This document shows positions 9,646 to 18,334 of a stretch of DNA of 64,000 nucleotides, one piece after another. The notes beneath the pieces were generated by a model that ran no database searches, was not told the origin of the DNA, and saw only the letters and a list, made by a program, of their open reading frames with translations. Made by a program: the position numbers and the translations under genes. The stretch comes from Bacteroidales bacterium (GTDB lineage Bacteria; Bacteroidota; Bacteroidia; Bacteroidales; UBA932), in NCBI GenBank assembly GCA_016290415.1, contig JAEETP010000006.1, forward strand, positions 1-64,000. Direction: 5' to 3'. Each line of letters opens with the position of its first letter. Position 1 is the first letter of the stretch.

Positions 9646-10770
9646 TTACTCCTTCTTCAGAACCTTTTCGATAAACGCGTCCAATTCATGACCGTGAAGG
9701 CCGTTGGCCAAGATAGTGCCGTCGGGACCGAAGAGTATCGTGTGAGGGATTCCGGTTATGCCATACATCTTATTGACGTGTGACATATCACCGTTGAGTA
9801 TCAGCGGCCAGTCGATGCCCAGCTCCTTGGCGGCTTTAAGCGATGCCTCGGGCTTATCATTAACAGCGATTCCAAGAATATCGAAGCGATCTCCCCGATA
9901 TTTCTCATAGATGTTTTTAAGCTCGGGGACGCTTGCCCTGCATGGGCCGCACCACGAAGCCCAGAAATCAGCCAGAATATACTTGCCGTGACCGACATAG
10001 TCCGAGAGCCTTACAGTTGAAGTCTCGGGATGATCCTGGTCTTGGATAACTTCAAAGTCGATGAACTTGGAGCCTGCGGCCGTTGCCGCCCGCCTTTCGA
10101 TAGCATTAATCGTGATCGTGGCAGAAGAACTCTTCTTAATCCTGTCAGTGAGCATACCAGCGGCTTCGCGTAGCAAATCGAAGTCCTCGCATATATCATT
10201 CAAATCAGAAAGCACCTCTAACCCAACGATATTGTCACGATTAGCCCGTATAGTTTTAATCATTATTGGCGTGGCGTACAGTTTGTATTCCTCTTGAAGA
10301 GCCATAATCTCCTGCTGCACATCTTCCCCTGCTTCGTGGCGAGATTGGAGAGATGCAGCCTTCTCATTCATCTCATCTGGAATGGCCTCTACCCACTTGA
10401 TATAATCCATATACCTGGACTGAACGCCTTTCTTTGATGACGAAGTAATGATAGGGGCTCCCAAGTCAACAGTCAGCGTAGTACCGTCGGCGACGAAAGG
10501 AATTGAGCGCATGCTCCCGCGAATACTGGAATACTCCGATGTACACGTAGGTATCTCTGCCTCAAACCGCCTGTCCACCACAGGCACCGTCACAGCCCTT
10601 CTTGCCACGCTGTCGGGTGTAATTTCCACCCAGGTCATAATTATGACATTCTCTATAGTGTCGCCCTCCGGCACCGTGCCGGATATCTTGGTGACGCTAC
10701 TTGGCTTTTGCTCACACGCCGCCAGCAGGGCCACCATCATGAAACAGAATAATATTTTCTTCATATTCAC
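9646..10770 (-). CDS. TlpA-like thioredoxin-fold lipoprotein
   Basis: The N-terminus is a lipoprotein signal (lipobox LAAC). Residues about 25-125 resemble the DUF4369 beta-domain common in Bacteroidetes, then comes a helical stretch, then an AhpC/TSA-thioredoxin domain with the redox motif WCGPC at about 273-277 and the cis-proline GIPHT. It should be a membrane-anchored periplasmic thiol-disulfide oxidoreductase. It follows the barrel gene by 6 bp and is the last gene of the BlaI/M56 operon. An alternative start two codons in (MKKILF) is equally possible. Confidence 0.86.
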   Translation of the reverse strand: MNMKKILFCFMMVALLAACEQKPSSVTKISGTVPEGDTIENVIIMTWVEITPDSVARRAVTVPVVDRRFEAEIPTCTSEYSSIRGSMRSIPFVADGTTLTVDLGAPIITSSSKKGVQSRYMDYIKWVEAIPDEMNEKAASLQSRHEAGEDVQQEIMALQEEYKLYATPIMIKTIRANRDNIVGLEVLSDLNDICEDFDLLREAAGMLTDRIKKSSSATITINAIERRAATAAGSKFIDFEVIQDQDHPETSTVRLSDYVGHGKYILADFWASWCGPCRASVPELKNIYEKYRGDRFDILGIAVNDKPEASLKAAKELGIDWPLILNGDMSHVNKMYGITGIPHTILFGPDGTILANGLHGHELDAFIEKVLKKE

Positions 10771-10776
10771 TCTGAG

Positions 10777-13662
10777 TTAGTAAAACAATATGCCATCTTG
10801 GGCCATCTGGGCGCGGCGGTTCTGGACGGCGTTCATCTTGCCAAAGTTCCACTTGATGCCGAACATCACGTAGCGGCCCAGGATCAGCCGGTAGCTGTCC
10901 TGCATATAGTCGTCGGCATCTATGTGGCTCAGGTTGCGCATCTGGCCCAGTATGTCGTGCGCGGCGATGCTCAGGGTAAAGGTGCCGATGTCCTTGGCAA
11001 TGGACTGGTCCCAGTGCCATTCCGGACGGCCGTACCCTTCGGCATAGCCGGTGAAGAAGTTGTAATTCAGCTCGGTCCAGATGCGGAATTTGTGCGGGGT
11101 GGTGTAGCTGCCCGACATACCAATGCGATTCTCTGTGGTGATGACGTCCTTGCTGCCCGGAGTGGAGAAATGGGCATAGTTGAAACCGTTGGTAAAGCCC
11201 ACCGTCATAGACCACGGGTGTTTGTTGTACTTGATGTGGATGCGCTCGTTGGTGTAATAGTTGTCGGTGTTGTTCTCTTCGAAGCCACTTGCACCGCTGT
11301 AGAACCTGCTCCCGCTTTCATCACCCCAGAACTGCTCCATAAATGCCGAATAGTCGGTCCGCTCCGCCTCCAACGGCTCTATAGGCCGGGATGCCCTGTA
11401 GCTCAGCGAATTGCTGTAGCTGCCGCGAAGGTTCAGCTCCATAGTCAGGGTTCGCTCTTTGTTTATGGGAGCGTTGTATCCGGCATTGATATTTACATAG
11501 CTTTGCGGCCGCTCTGCGTTTACGGGGACATAGTACTGCACACCGTGTGTGTCATACCAGAAGGCGGTAATCATCGGATGCAGCGTCATATTGTACGACA
11601 AGGACGCATTCAGCGAAGAGAATTTCTTTGGAAAGCCCTTGCGCAGTGAGAGAGAAGAATATAGAGAGGTGAACGGCCGCAGGTAAATGTTGCCGGCGCT
11701 TATCTGGGTCGGATTGGATACATTGAGAGTGGGCATCATCTGATAGCCTGACGGCTGGCCCTGACTGCCGGAGACAAAAAAGTAGATATTTGTAGATTCT
11801 TTAAAGTAGCTGATGTGGACTCTTGGTATGACGCTCCATATCCACTCTTCTCCGGTAAGGGCCTCTACCCCCTGGGAACGGGAGAACAGGCGGTTCTGGA
11901 TGCCCTCCGCAGATGCGCCGAGGCCAAACTGCCATCCGTTGCCGATATACGACCCGGTGGCGCCATAGCTCTGCCTCAGATACCTGCTGTCGGAGAGCGT
12001 CGTATAGTAATCGTTGGCGCTGCCGTCGGCATTGAAGGCGTCGCGAAGCGAGTAATCCCATCTGCCGGAAAAAGAGGCTTGGGTCTGCAGCCTGAACTTT
12101 TTCCCGAAAGGTTCGGTATAGGAGAGAGACGCTACAACCATATTTGCTTTTCTGAAGCGATTGTAGTGCAGGTCAATGATTTGCGGTGTCGCGCCGGTGA
12201 TGGTATTGGAATACTCCTGGCTGGTCCCGTTTTCTTTGTCAAAAGAAAGATGGATGTTTCCGGTAATTGAGCGCATCGGATTTCCGCCGATTCCCGAATA
12301 CCCGCCGCTGCCGTAGGTGCTGATATTCTTGCTTATGCCGTCGTCGCCGGATGTGCGTGCGCTGCTGTTGAGCATCATCGTCTCGCGCGTAGTCCGTGTG
12401 TCAGCCTCCGCGTTGTAATGAGATTCTGAACGGTTGAAATTTGCTCCGACGGTATACTTGAAGTTGCCCTTCTCTTTCCTGGCAGATGCACTTGCTCCAA
12501 TGGAATTGCCCTGCCGGAAACCTTTGTCGGTGGATTCGGAGAGCATATCGCCAGCCTCCTGGAAGGTGGTGCGAAGAGTCTTGGACGCCGATTTGTTACT
12601 GGAATAATTATAAGTAGTAGATGCAGCCAGCTCGACATCCTTTACGCGGGTAGTCACAGCGTTCACGCCCAGCTGGGCAGATGTGGTCAGACCGCCGCCA
12701 CCGCCGAAAGTGAATGTCTGCCCGTCTTCGGTGACGAAGGTCTGTCCGCCGTCGGAAATGTTTGACGCGTTGCCTATCAGCGTGAGCTGATCTTTCGGAT
12801 TGTAGGTAGAAACCATCGACTTGACGCTGTACAGCAGGCCGCGGTCGTCGCGCAACTCGTTGTCAGAAAAGTCCAGCGTCGCGCCGCCTTTGGCTGCGAC
12901 ATTGCCGAACCATCCATCCTCATATTCCTTCTTGAGCGCCACGTCCACCTCCTTGGTCCGTTTGCCGTCGGCAATGCCGGTGACGCGCTCCTCGTCCGAC
13001 TTCTTGTCAATCACTCGTATCTTGTCCACTAATGATGCCGGCAGGTTGTTCAGCGCCATCGACTGGTCTTCGAAGAAGAAGGTCTTGCCATTCACGGTGA
13101 TGCGGCTCACCTCCTCTCCGTTGACGCGCACCTTACCGTTGTCGGATATGTCTATGCCGGGCATCCGGGTCAGCAGGTCCTTGAGCACGGCGTTCTTGTC
13201 CTGCAGAAACGCCGCCGCGTGATATTCTATCGTGTCCTGCTTTATCACGATGGGGTTGCCGATGTCGCTTATCATCGCCGCCCGGATGAACTCATCGTCC
13301 ACCTGCATCTGCACTATGCCCATATCCTCCACTGCGCGGCGGAAATAAATCTGTTTGGAGTACGGTTTGAAGCCCATCATCTCCACGTGGAACTTATACT
13401 CCCCGAAAGGCACCTCGCGCAGCGTGGCGGCGCCCAGCGTGTCGGTGAGGGCGAAATGGGTGATTGTTGTGTCCTTCTTTTCGGTGAGATAGACCGACGC
13501 GTACGGCAGCGGGTCCTTGCTCAGCGAGTCAATCACCGCCACCTTCACTATGGACATCTGTCCGCCTGCGATGCCGCCGTGAAACACATACACCTGCGCC
13601 CTGGCCGATATCGCCGCCGCAGCAAGAAATGCTATGAACAATAATAATTTCCTCATATTCAC
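10777..13662 (-). CDS. TonB-receptor-like outer-membrane beta-barrel protein
   Basis: 961 residues: signal peptide (ISARA, about 22), carboxypeptidase-regulatory-like domain (about 38-115), a plug-like region with LLTRMPGIDISDNGKVRVNG and ITVNGK, then a long barrel of the OMP_b-brl_3 kind from about residue 380. A Gly-rich loop (FGGGGGL) lies at about residue 315. It follows the M56 gene by 4 bp. Proteins of this type are commonly encoded beside M56/BlaI genes; their transported substrate is generally unknown. It is distinct from SusC, having no SusD partner. Confidence 0.85.
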   Translation of the reverse strand: MNMRKLLLFIAFLAAAAISARAQVYVFHGGIAGGQMSIVKVAVIDSLSKDPLPYASVYLTEKKDTTITHFALTDTLGAATLREVPFGEYKFHVEMMGFKPYSKQIYFRRAVEDMGIVQMQVDDEFIRAAMISDIGNPIVIKQDTIEYHAAAFLQDKNAVLKDLLTRMPGIDISDNGKVRVNGEEVSRITVNGKTFFFEDQSMALNNLPASLVDKIRVIDKKSDEERVTGIADGKRTKEVDVALKKEYEDGWFGNVAAKGGATLDFSDNELRDDRGLLYSVKSMVSTYNPKDQLTLIGNASNISDGGQTFVTEDGQTFTFGGGGGLTTSAQLGVNAVTTRVKDVELAASTTYNYSSNKSASKTLRTTFQEAGDMLSESTDKGFRQGNSIGASASARKEKGNFKYTVGANFNRSESHYNAEADTRTTRETMMLNSSARTSGDDGISKNISTYGSGGYSGIGGNPMRSITGNIHLSFDKENGTSQEYSNTITGATPQIIDLHYNRFRKANMVVASLSYTEPFGKKFRLQTQASFSGRWDYSLRDAFNADGSANDYYTTLSDSRYLRQSYGATGSYIGNGWQFGLGASAEGIQNRLFSRSQGVEALTGEEWIWSVIPRVHISYFKESTNIYFFVSGSQGQPSGYQMMPTLNVSNPTQISAGNIYLRPFTSLYSSLSLRKGFPKKFSSLNASLSYNMTLHPMITAFWYDTHGVQYYVPVNAERPQSYVNINAGYNAPINKERTLTMELNLRGSYSNSLSYRASRPIEPLEAERTDYSAFMEQFWGDESGSRFYSGASGFEENNTDNYYTNERIHIKYNKHPWSMTVGFTNGFNYAHFSTPGSKDVITTENRIGMSGSYTTPHKFRIWTELNYNFFTGYAEGYGRPEWHWDQSIAKDIGTFTLSIAAHDILGQMRNLSHIDADDYMQDSYRLILGRYVMFGIKWNFGKMNAVQNRRAQMAQDGILFY

Positions 13663-13666
13663 AAAG

Positions 13667-15442
13667 TTAATCTTTGAGAATGATCAATATGGTCTTCTTC
13701 TCTTTGTTGACGGAAACGGATTCTATCTTCGATTTGTCTATGCGCATCAGGCTGTCTTTCGGAACGACGACTCCGTTGACTGTATATTCCGTGTCGGAGT
13801 CATCGCCTCGCACCACTATCACAGCATCGTTAATGGTGTCTTTCCTAGTGTCGTCCTTCAGTCGGAAAATCACCGGGAAGGTGAAGGTAACCTTTACGGG
13901 CTTGTCATTATGTTTCCCGGGAGTCCATTTAGGCGAACTTGAAACTACCCGGACAGCCTCCTTGTCCAGGGACGGATCCACGCTGCGAAGCACCTTGACG
14001 TCAACTACATTGCCGTCGGCATTAACGGAGAATTGTAGGGTGACACGCCCCTGGATACCATCCTTTTTCGCGGTGTGGGGATAAACCAGATGCTGGTTGA
14101 CCCAATGTGAGAATGCATTTGGGTCGCCACCCTGGAACCGGGGCTTCTGATCTACCAAAGCGTATGGAATGGCCTCAATGGCCTCCTCTTCTACGGCGAT
14201 AATTTTGAGTTTAGAGAGTTCACCTTTCTTGATATCGCGATTCTTCGCCCCAAATTGATTTATAAATTTTTTGGAATCATCTTTATTAAGGCTGACAACC
14301 GTCGCTGAATCCTTTTTCCTCACAGAAGCCGCCGGCGCAGTTGATTTATCGATACGGATTATTCTTTCAACCGGGATCTCCTTGCCATTTACGATGTATG
14401 AGACTACGGAATCTTTGTTGGCAACAATAGAGACGGTGCTGTCCAATTGATTCGCTACGCCAACAATCGTATCAGTTTCGGTAACAGCCTTTATGTCAAC
14501 TATCCGGCGAGTGTTGCCGGTGGAATCTACTTCCACTGCTGTTACTTTTTTTACCGGTGTTGGGTCGCCATCTTGGGTTTTTCCAGACGAAGGACGGGCG
14601 GTGGCGCCGAACATCACCACCAGCAGCGCTGCCAGCGGAAGGGCCGCGCCCAGGCGTAAAGCCGGCTGGCGGGACCGTATCCCCCTGACCATCATTGCGA
14701 AGCGCTTCTTGACAGGACCCTGGACAAGCGCCGACGAGAGGTCGGGATAGTAGCCGAACATCTGCTTGAAGATGGTCATCTGGTAGGTCTGTAAATCTAC
14801 TCCGTCTTCTAAGGTGTCGCGGTCGGCCTCCCATTCCTGCAGCTGCGCGAGCGAGCCAACCGCCAGCCAGTAGAACGGATTGAACCAGTACATCGCCCGC
14901 AGCAGCGATAGCAGGAGTTTGTCCACGGTATGCAGATGCCGGGCGTGGCTGCTTTCGTGCGCCAGCACCACCTCGCGTTCGCGCGGCTCCATCCCGTCGC
15001 CGATAAACACGGTGCGCCAGAAAGTGAAAGGGGAGGCGACGGCGTCGTTCTCGACAAGCGTATATCCTTTCTTGCGTGTTGCCGTGCCTTGGCGCTGCAG
15101 CCTGGCGATCTTGACCAGGTCTCGGCACAGCAGGGCCAGGAATATCAGGGTCACTACGATATATATGGCAATTACCGCCACCTGCCAGACCGATACAGAG
15201 TCCGGGCTATCCGCCGCCGCAGATAAGGATTCGGCCGTGGCGGCCGTCACGGGAATCTGTACATACTGTGCCTTGGCTGGGAGAATCGGCAGGTTGAGAG
15301 CCGGAATGACCGCCGACAGAATCATTGTGACCGCCAGGAAGATACGTGACGGCAGCGGGGCGACCTTGCCCGCAACCAGCAGCCGGTACAGCGCCAGGAA
15401 CAGCGCGCTGCACACGATAGTCTCAAGAACGTATGCTATCAT
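13667..15442 (-). CDS. BlaR1/M56-family membrane metallopeptidase with TonB C-terminal domain
   Basis: The N-terminal part has several membrane helices and the zinc-protease motif HESSH (residues 162-166) followed by the M56-type RAMYWFNPFYW. Two segments (near residues 348-360 and 550-590) carry a plug-like motif of the form Y-VNG..(P)...IDKS. Between them, at about 435-525, is a TonB C-terminal-like domain (NQHLVYPHTAKKDGIQGRV, VLRSVDPSLDKEAV). It overlaps the BlaI gene by 4 bp. By analogy with BlaR1 it would sense an envelope signal and inactivate BlaI; the TonB-like domain may contact an outer-membrane receptor, plausibly the barrel encoded next. Confidence 0.88.
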   Translation of the reverse strand: MIAYVLETIVCSALFLALYRLLVAGKVAPLPSRIFLAVTMILSAVIPALNLPILPAKAQYVQIPVTAATAESLSAAADSPDSVSVWQVAVIAIYIVVTLIFLALLCRDLVKIARLQRQGTATRKKGYTLVENDAVASPFTFWRTVFIGDGMEPREREVVLAHESSHARHLHTVDKLLLSLLRAMYWFNPFYWLAVGSLAQLQEWEADRDTLEDGVDLQTYQMTIFKQMFGYYPDLSSALVQGPVKKRFAMMVRGIRSRQPALRLGAALPLAALLVVMFGATARPSSGKTQDGDPTPVKKVTAVEVDSTGNTRRIVDIKAVTETDTIVGVANQLDSTVSIVANKDSVVSYIVNGKEIPVERIIRIDKSTAPAASVRKKDSATVVSLNKDDSKKFINQFGAKNRDIKKGELSKLKIIAVEEEAIEAIPYALVDQKPRFQGGDPNAFSHWVNQHLVYPHTAKKDGIQGRVTLQFSVNADGNVVDVKVLRSVDPSLDKEAVRVVSSSPKWTPGKHNDKPVKVTFTFPVIFRLKDDTRKDTINDAVIVVRGDDSDTEYTVNGVVVPKDSLMRIDKSKIESVSVNKEKKTILIILKD

Positions 15443-15807
15443 TTCTCCAACATTTTAAGGATTTCGTCGGCCTCCTCCAGCGAGATGGCCTTATTGTCGG
15501 AGAAAAAGCTCACCAGCCGGCTCAGCGACCCTCCGAAGAAATTGTTCAGCACACCGGTCATAAAGGTGCCGGTGTACTCCTCCTTGGGGACGAGAGGGTA
15601 GTACTCGTAGGTCTTGCCATAGGCTGTGTGGCCTATGAAACCCTTCTTCTCAAGGATGCGGATAAATGTTGATACGGTGTTGTAGGCGGGTTTGGGCTCG
15701 GGCATTTCGGCCAGCACGTCCTTTACAAAAACGTGCTCCTTTGCCCATACAACCTGCATAATCTGCAGCTCCGCCTGTGTCAGTTCCTGTGCTTTGCTCT
15801 TTTTCAT
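15439..15807 (-). CDS. BlaI/MecI/CopY-family repressor
   Basis: A 122-residue winged-helix protein with the family's opening LTQAELQIMQVVW, the recognition region KPAYNTVSTFIRILEKKGFI and a C-terminal dimer/cleavage region. It is the first gene of a four-gene operon whose second product is the M56 protease that normally cleaves this repressor family. Two palindromes typical of BlaI-type operators lie just upstream (15821-15857), which implies autoregulation. Confidence 0.93.
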   Translation of the reverse strand: MKKSKAQELTQAELQIMQVVWAKEHVFVKDVLAEMPEPKPAYNTVSTFIRILEKKGFIGHTAYGKTYEYYPLVPKEEYTGTFMTGVLNNFFGGSLSRLVSFFSDNKAISLEEADEILKMLEK

Positions 15808-15811
15808 ACTG

Positions 15812-15857
15812 CAAAGCTATAACTAAATTTTTAGTTTGACAACTATTTTTTTAGTTG
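15812..15857 (-). promoter_or_regulatory. BlaI operon promoter with two palindromic operators
   Basis: On the minus strand a -7 box TAGCTTTG (15819-15812) ends 4 nt before the blaI ATG. A -33-like GTTG lies 20 nt upstream. Operator 1 is AACTAAA-tt-TTTAGTT (15821-15836), between the boxes; operator 2 is CAACTA-n6-TAGTTG (15840-15857), over the -33 position. Repressor binding would block polymerase. The promoter implies a leaderless message. Confidence 0.65.
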
Positions 15858-15867
15858 GACAAGGTTT

Positions 15868-16200
15868 CTATATCCGTGGCTTGCGTACGATGCGGATAAT
15901 TAGCGACACCAGATATACGAATAGCCCGTAGATGAGAGTAATCATATGGCATTTCACGCCACCCCATACTAATACAGGGCTGATATCACCGTTTGTTTGA
16001 ATCAGGGCATCCGATGCGTTGTACCAGCCTAGAGCAATACTTATAAGGCATACGACAAGCGTAGCGATGCCGATTTCTTTCACCCAGGCGGGTGCTTTCC
16101 AGGCGGCAAACAGCAGGCATACCAGAAGGACGGTGATCAGGGACATCGTGAGAACGCCTCCTTGAACAAAGAGGCTAGGAAGGGAAGTAAGTGTAATCAT
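15868..16200 (-). CDS. Small membrane protein, possibly ExbB/MotA-like
   Basis: A 110-residue protein with three hydrophobic segments (about 15-35, 42-60, 83-105). The stretch GDISPVLVWGGVKCHMITLIYGL resembles the final helices of MotA/TolQ/ExbB proton-channel proteins, but the protein is much shorter, so the relation is tentative. It is divergent from the LytTR regulator, with 144 bp between them, and has its own promoter. Confidence 0.6.
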   Translation of the reverse strand: MITLTSLPSLFVQGGVLTMSLITVLLVCLLFAAWKAPAWVKEIGIATLVVCLISIALGWYNASDALIQTNGDISPVLVWGGVKCHMITLIYGLFVYLVSLIIRIVRKPRI

Positions 16201-16223
16201 AATAACAACTATTTGGTTTTTAA

Positions 16224-16231
16224 CAAAGGTA
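16224..16231 (-). promoter_or_regulatory. -7 box for the small membrane protein
   Basis: TACCTTTG on the minus strand matches TAnnTTTG and lies 23 nt before the ATG at 16200. No clear TTTG is found at the expected upstream distance. Confidence 0.4.
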
Positions 16232-16259
16232 CGATTTACCGAAAAGAATCCTTACTGTC

Positions 16260-16342
16260 AAAACCCATCGTTAGGTAGTTAAATCCCACCAAAGGCAATC
16301 AGAGAATGGGTTTTAATACAAAATGACCTATCTTTACTTTTG
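16260..16342 (+). promoter_or_regulatory. LytTR gene promoter with candidate operator
   Basis: A -7 box TACTTTTG (16335-16342) ends 2 nt before the ATG at 16345, with TTTA 19 nt upstream at 16312-16315. A perfect 9-bp inverted repeat, AAAACCCAT (16260-16268) and ATGGGTTTT (16306-16314), flanks 37 nt, and its right arm overlaps the -33 position. This suggests autoregulation by the LytTR protein and perhaps control of the divergent gene. Confidence 0.5.
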
Positions 16343-16344
16343 CG

Positions 16345-17076
16345 ATGAAGAATAAGCTCATAACTATTGGATTCTGGATAGCTGCCGTCGTGTTGATTGC
16401 AGTTCTGATTATGAGCATGGGCTTCTCTTTTCCCGAAGCTCTTCTTATTGGCGTTCTATTCCTTCCGGGAGTTCTGGCAGCACGCTATTTCTTGTCCAAG
16501 ATATCCTTCAAATCACGCAAAGCCGGGCTGCTGGATGCCCTGTTTCTAATACTTGCCATTATGGTGGCCGAGACTGCATTGGTTGTACTTGCCAATATCT
16601 CTATTATCCAGATGCGTGATATTTTTCTCCTGACATATGAAGGGTATCCCAAGATGCTATTCAATCCAGTGTTCATCGGGATGATTCTAACCTTATTCAT
16701 AGTTGGCGACACAGCTCTCTCCAGATATCTTGGCAAACGGTTCCCGTCAAAACAGACTCCGTTACATTTCGTCTCCGACCGCAGGACGATATCTCTCCTC
16801 AAAGACGAAATCCTATATATTGAGTCCAATGATACAGAAGTAACTGTCTATGCGACACAAGGCCGCAGTTTTCGCAACAAAACAGGTATCGGACAGTGGG
16901 AAGATATTCTTGGTGATGAATTCCTTCGGATTCACAGGTCATATCTGGTCAATACAGCTCACGCTACCCTCATAGCCCCCGATACCGTCACCGTTGCCGA
17001 CGCCCGCCTTCCCGTCTCCCGCAAATACAAAGAATGGGTGTGCGCGGTGTTGCAAACAGAATCGAGGGCCTGTTGA
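16345..17076 (+). CDS. Membrane-anchored LytTR-family transcriptional regulator
   Basis: The first 125 residues contain four hydrophobic segments (about 6-25, 30-48, 62-85, 105-124). The C-terminal half (about 140-240) is a LytTR DNA-binding domain: LKDEILYIESNDTEVTVYATQGRSF and DEFLRIHRSYLVN are its signature. There is no receiver or kinase domain, so it is a one-component membrane regulator. It is divergent from a small membrane protein. The codon use and lower GC differ from the glycan-use genes. Confidence 0.87.
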   Translation: MKNKLITIGFWIAAVVLIAVLIMSMGFSFPEALLIGVLFLPGVLAARYFLSKISFKSRKAGLLDALFLILAIMVAETALVVLANISIIQMRDIFLLTYEGYPKMLFNPVFIGMILTLFIVGDTALSRYLGKRFPSKQTPLHFVSDRRTISLLKDEILYIESNDTEVTVYATQGRSFRNKTGIGQWEDILGDEFLRIHRSYLVNTAHATLIAPDTVTVADARLPVSRKYKEWVCAVLQTESRAC

Positions 17077-17096
17077 CAAATCGTCCGGGATATGGC

Positions 17097-17185
17097 GTGC
17101 TCCCAATGGCGTCAAATTTCTGCCATTGGGAGCAAAATCGGTCGTTTTTGATCCCAATGGGGTCGGAAAAACCTCCATTGGGAGC
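17097..17185. repeat. Double-hairpin repeat, copy B (upstream of transposase)
   Basis: Eighty-nine nucleotides with two hairpins. The first has perfect 11-bp arms, GCTCCCAATGG (17099-17109) and CCATTGGGAGC (17123-17133). The second pairs TCCCAATGG (17152-17160) with the same 3' arm (17175-17185). The spacer reads GCAAAATCGG. It starts 20 nt after the LytTR stop and ends 28 nt before the transposase promoter. Same orientation as copies A and C. Confidence 0.88.
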
Positions 17186-17213
17186 AGGGAGGGTGCAAAT
17201 GGGGATAAAAAGA

Positions 17214-17246
17214 TTTGGAATCCCGCCTTCCCAGATATTATATTTG
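17214..17246 (+). promoter_or_regulatory. Promoter of the RAYT transposase
   Basis: TTTG (17214-17217), a 21-nt spacer and TATATTTG (17239-17246) match the Bacteroidetes promoter consensus. Transcription would start near 17252, about 25 nt before the ATG at 17276. This fixes the gene start downstream of repeat copy B. Confidence 0.65.
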
Positions 17247-17275
17247 TACAGGCAGAGCACTGTGGCTTTGATAAT

Positions 17276-18163
17276 ATGATTATGAGGCAGGAGATTAAGA
17301 TTTGGCTTGTCACCACAGATCATTTAGAGGATGGATTGTGGTTTCCGGAAGAAGCGGATTTCAAGGCGGGGATGAATTACGTGGCAGTGCTCGCTGCCGA
17401 AGAGTCGGTGTTCGTACTGGCTTTTGTCCTGATGTCCAATCATGTGCATTTTGTTCTGGCGGGTGGGCGCGACGATGTTGAGCGTTTCATCAACGAGTTC
17501 AAGCGGCGGCACTCAAAGTATCTTCGCAATAAATACGACATCGATAAACTGCTCAAGAGTAATGATGTGGATATCAGGGAGATTCAGATTGAGAACGAGT
17601 CCGTGGAACGCGCCATTGCCTATGTGCAGATGAATCCTGTTGCGGCAAACATCTGTGCTTACCCGACCCAGTATCCGTGGGGAAGCGGAAATGTTTTTTT
17701 CAATGCCACGGCGCCGAAAGGTACCCGCTTGGATTCCATCTCTGGCCGCTCACGCATCAGGATTCTCCGAAGCAAGGCTCACGTGCCGGGTCACTGGCTG
17801 ATAGGAGAGGAAGGGTACATACTCCCAAGTTCTTATGTCAAGTGGGAAGATGTAGAGAGGTTGTTCCGCTCTCCCAGCCGGAGGGACTACTTTCTCAGGA
17901 CTTCCTCAAAGGCGAGGACCAGACTCGAGTCAGGAGAAGGAGCAATTCCTGGGTTCAAAGATCAGACGGTTTCGTTAGCTATACCAGACTTGTGTCGGAC
18001 TCTATTTCAAAAAGGGTCTTTCGAAGAGCTTTCACAGCAGCAGAAAGTCGAGATGCTCCGTCAGTTGCGATACCGTTTCTCCAGCAATATTCATCAACTG
18101 GCTCGCGTGACCGGTCTTACATACGATGCTGCTGCCAAACTGATGGATTCCCACGTAGATTAA
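17276..18163 (+). CDS. REP-associated tyrosine transposase (RAYT, Y1/HUH family)
   Basis: The frame stays open upstream through repeat B, but the promoter and loss of protein-like sequence put the start at ATG 17276 (or 17282), giving about 295 residues. The HUH motif is MSNHVHFVL (His56, His58) and the catalytic tyrosine is probably Tyr116 in IAYVQMNPVAANI, the YxxNPV motif of RAYT proteins. The catalytic domain ends near residue 180; the C-terminal part (about 190-295) has a helix-turn-helix-like end (SNIHQLARVTGLTYDAAAKL). The flanking double-hairpin repeats are the expected substrate of such an enzyme. A domesticated or IS200-like role is possible. Confidence 0.87.
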   Translation: MIMRQEIKIWLVTTDHLEDGLWFPEEADFKAGMNYVAVLAAEESVFVLAFVLMSNHVHFVLAGGRDDVERFINEFKRRHSKYLRNKYDIDKLLKSNDVDIREIQIENESVERAIAYVQMNPVAANICAYPTQYPWGSGNVFFNATAPKGTRLDSISGRSRIRILRSKAHVPGHWLIGEEGYILPSSYVKWEDVERLFRSPSRRDYFLRTSSKARTRLESGEGAIPGFKDQTVSLAIPDLCRTLFQKGSFEELSQQQKVEMLRQLRYRFSSNIHQLARVTGLTYDAAAKLMDSHVD

Positions 18164-18184
18164 AGTGGACAGAAGTTAATGAAG

Positions 18185-18273
18185 GTGCTCCCAATGGCAG
18201 AAAACACACCCCCATTGGGAGCAAAATTGGGCGAAAATGCACCCAATGGAAGATTTCTGGCACCATTGGGTGC
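18185..18273. repeat. Double-hairpin repeat, copy C (downstream of transposase)
   Basis: Eighty-nine nucleotides starting 21 nt after the transposase stop. The first hairpin has perfect arms GCTCCCAATGG (18187-18197) and CCATTGGGAGC (18212-18222). The second has arms GCACCCAATGG (18239-18249) and CCATTGGGTGC (18263-18273): both arms changed together, so pairing is kept. Same orientation as B. Confidence 0.88.
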
Positions 18274-18334
18274 AGTCTGGAGCATAATGTTGCCGTGACC
18301 TGCTGGCAAATGGGTGGAGGATGCGGGGGATATT

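Noticed and set aside
16994..17275. A 94-residue N-terminal extension of the transposase
   Set aside because: It overlaps the LytTR gene end, reads through repeat copy B, and lies upstream of a good promoter at 17214-17246.
17276..18163. A canonical IS200/IS605 insertion sequence
   Set aside because: No tnpB is present and the protein has the longer RAYT-like form with a C-terminal extension; the flanking repeats are double hairpins rather than single subterminal hairpins.
17097..18273. A CRISPR array formed by the CCAATGG/CCATTGG repeats
   Set aside because: Units are paired hairpins with no regular spacer series and no cas genes; a transposase lies between them.
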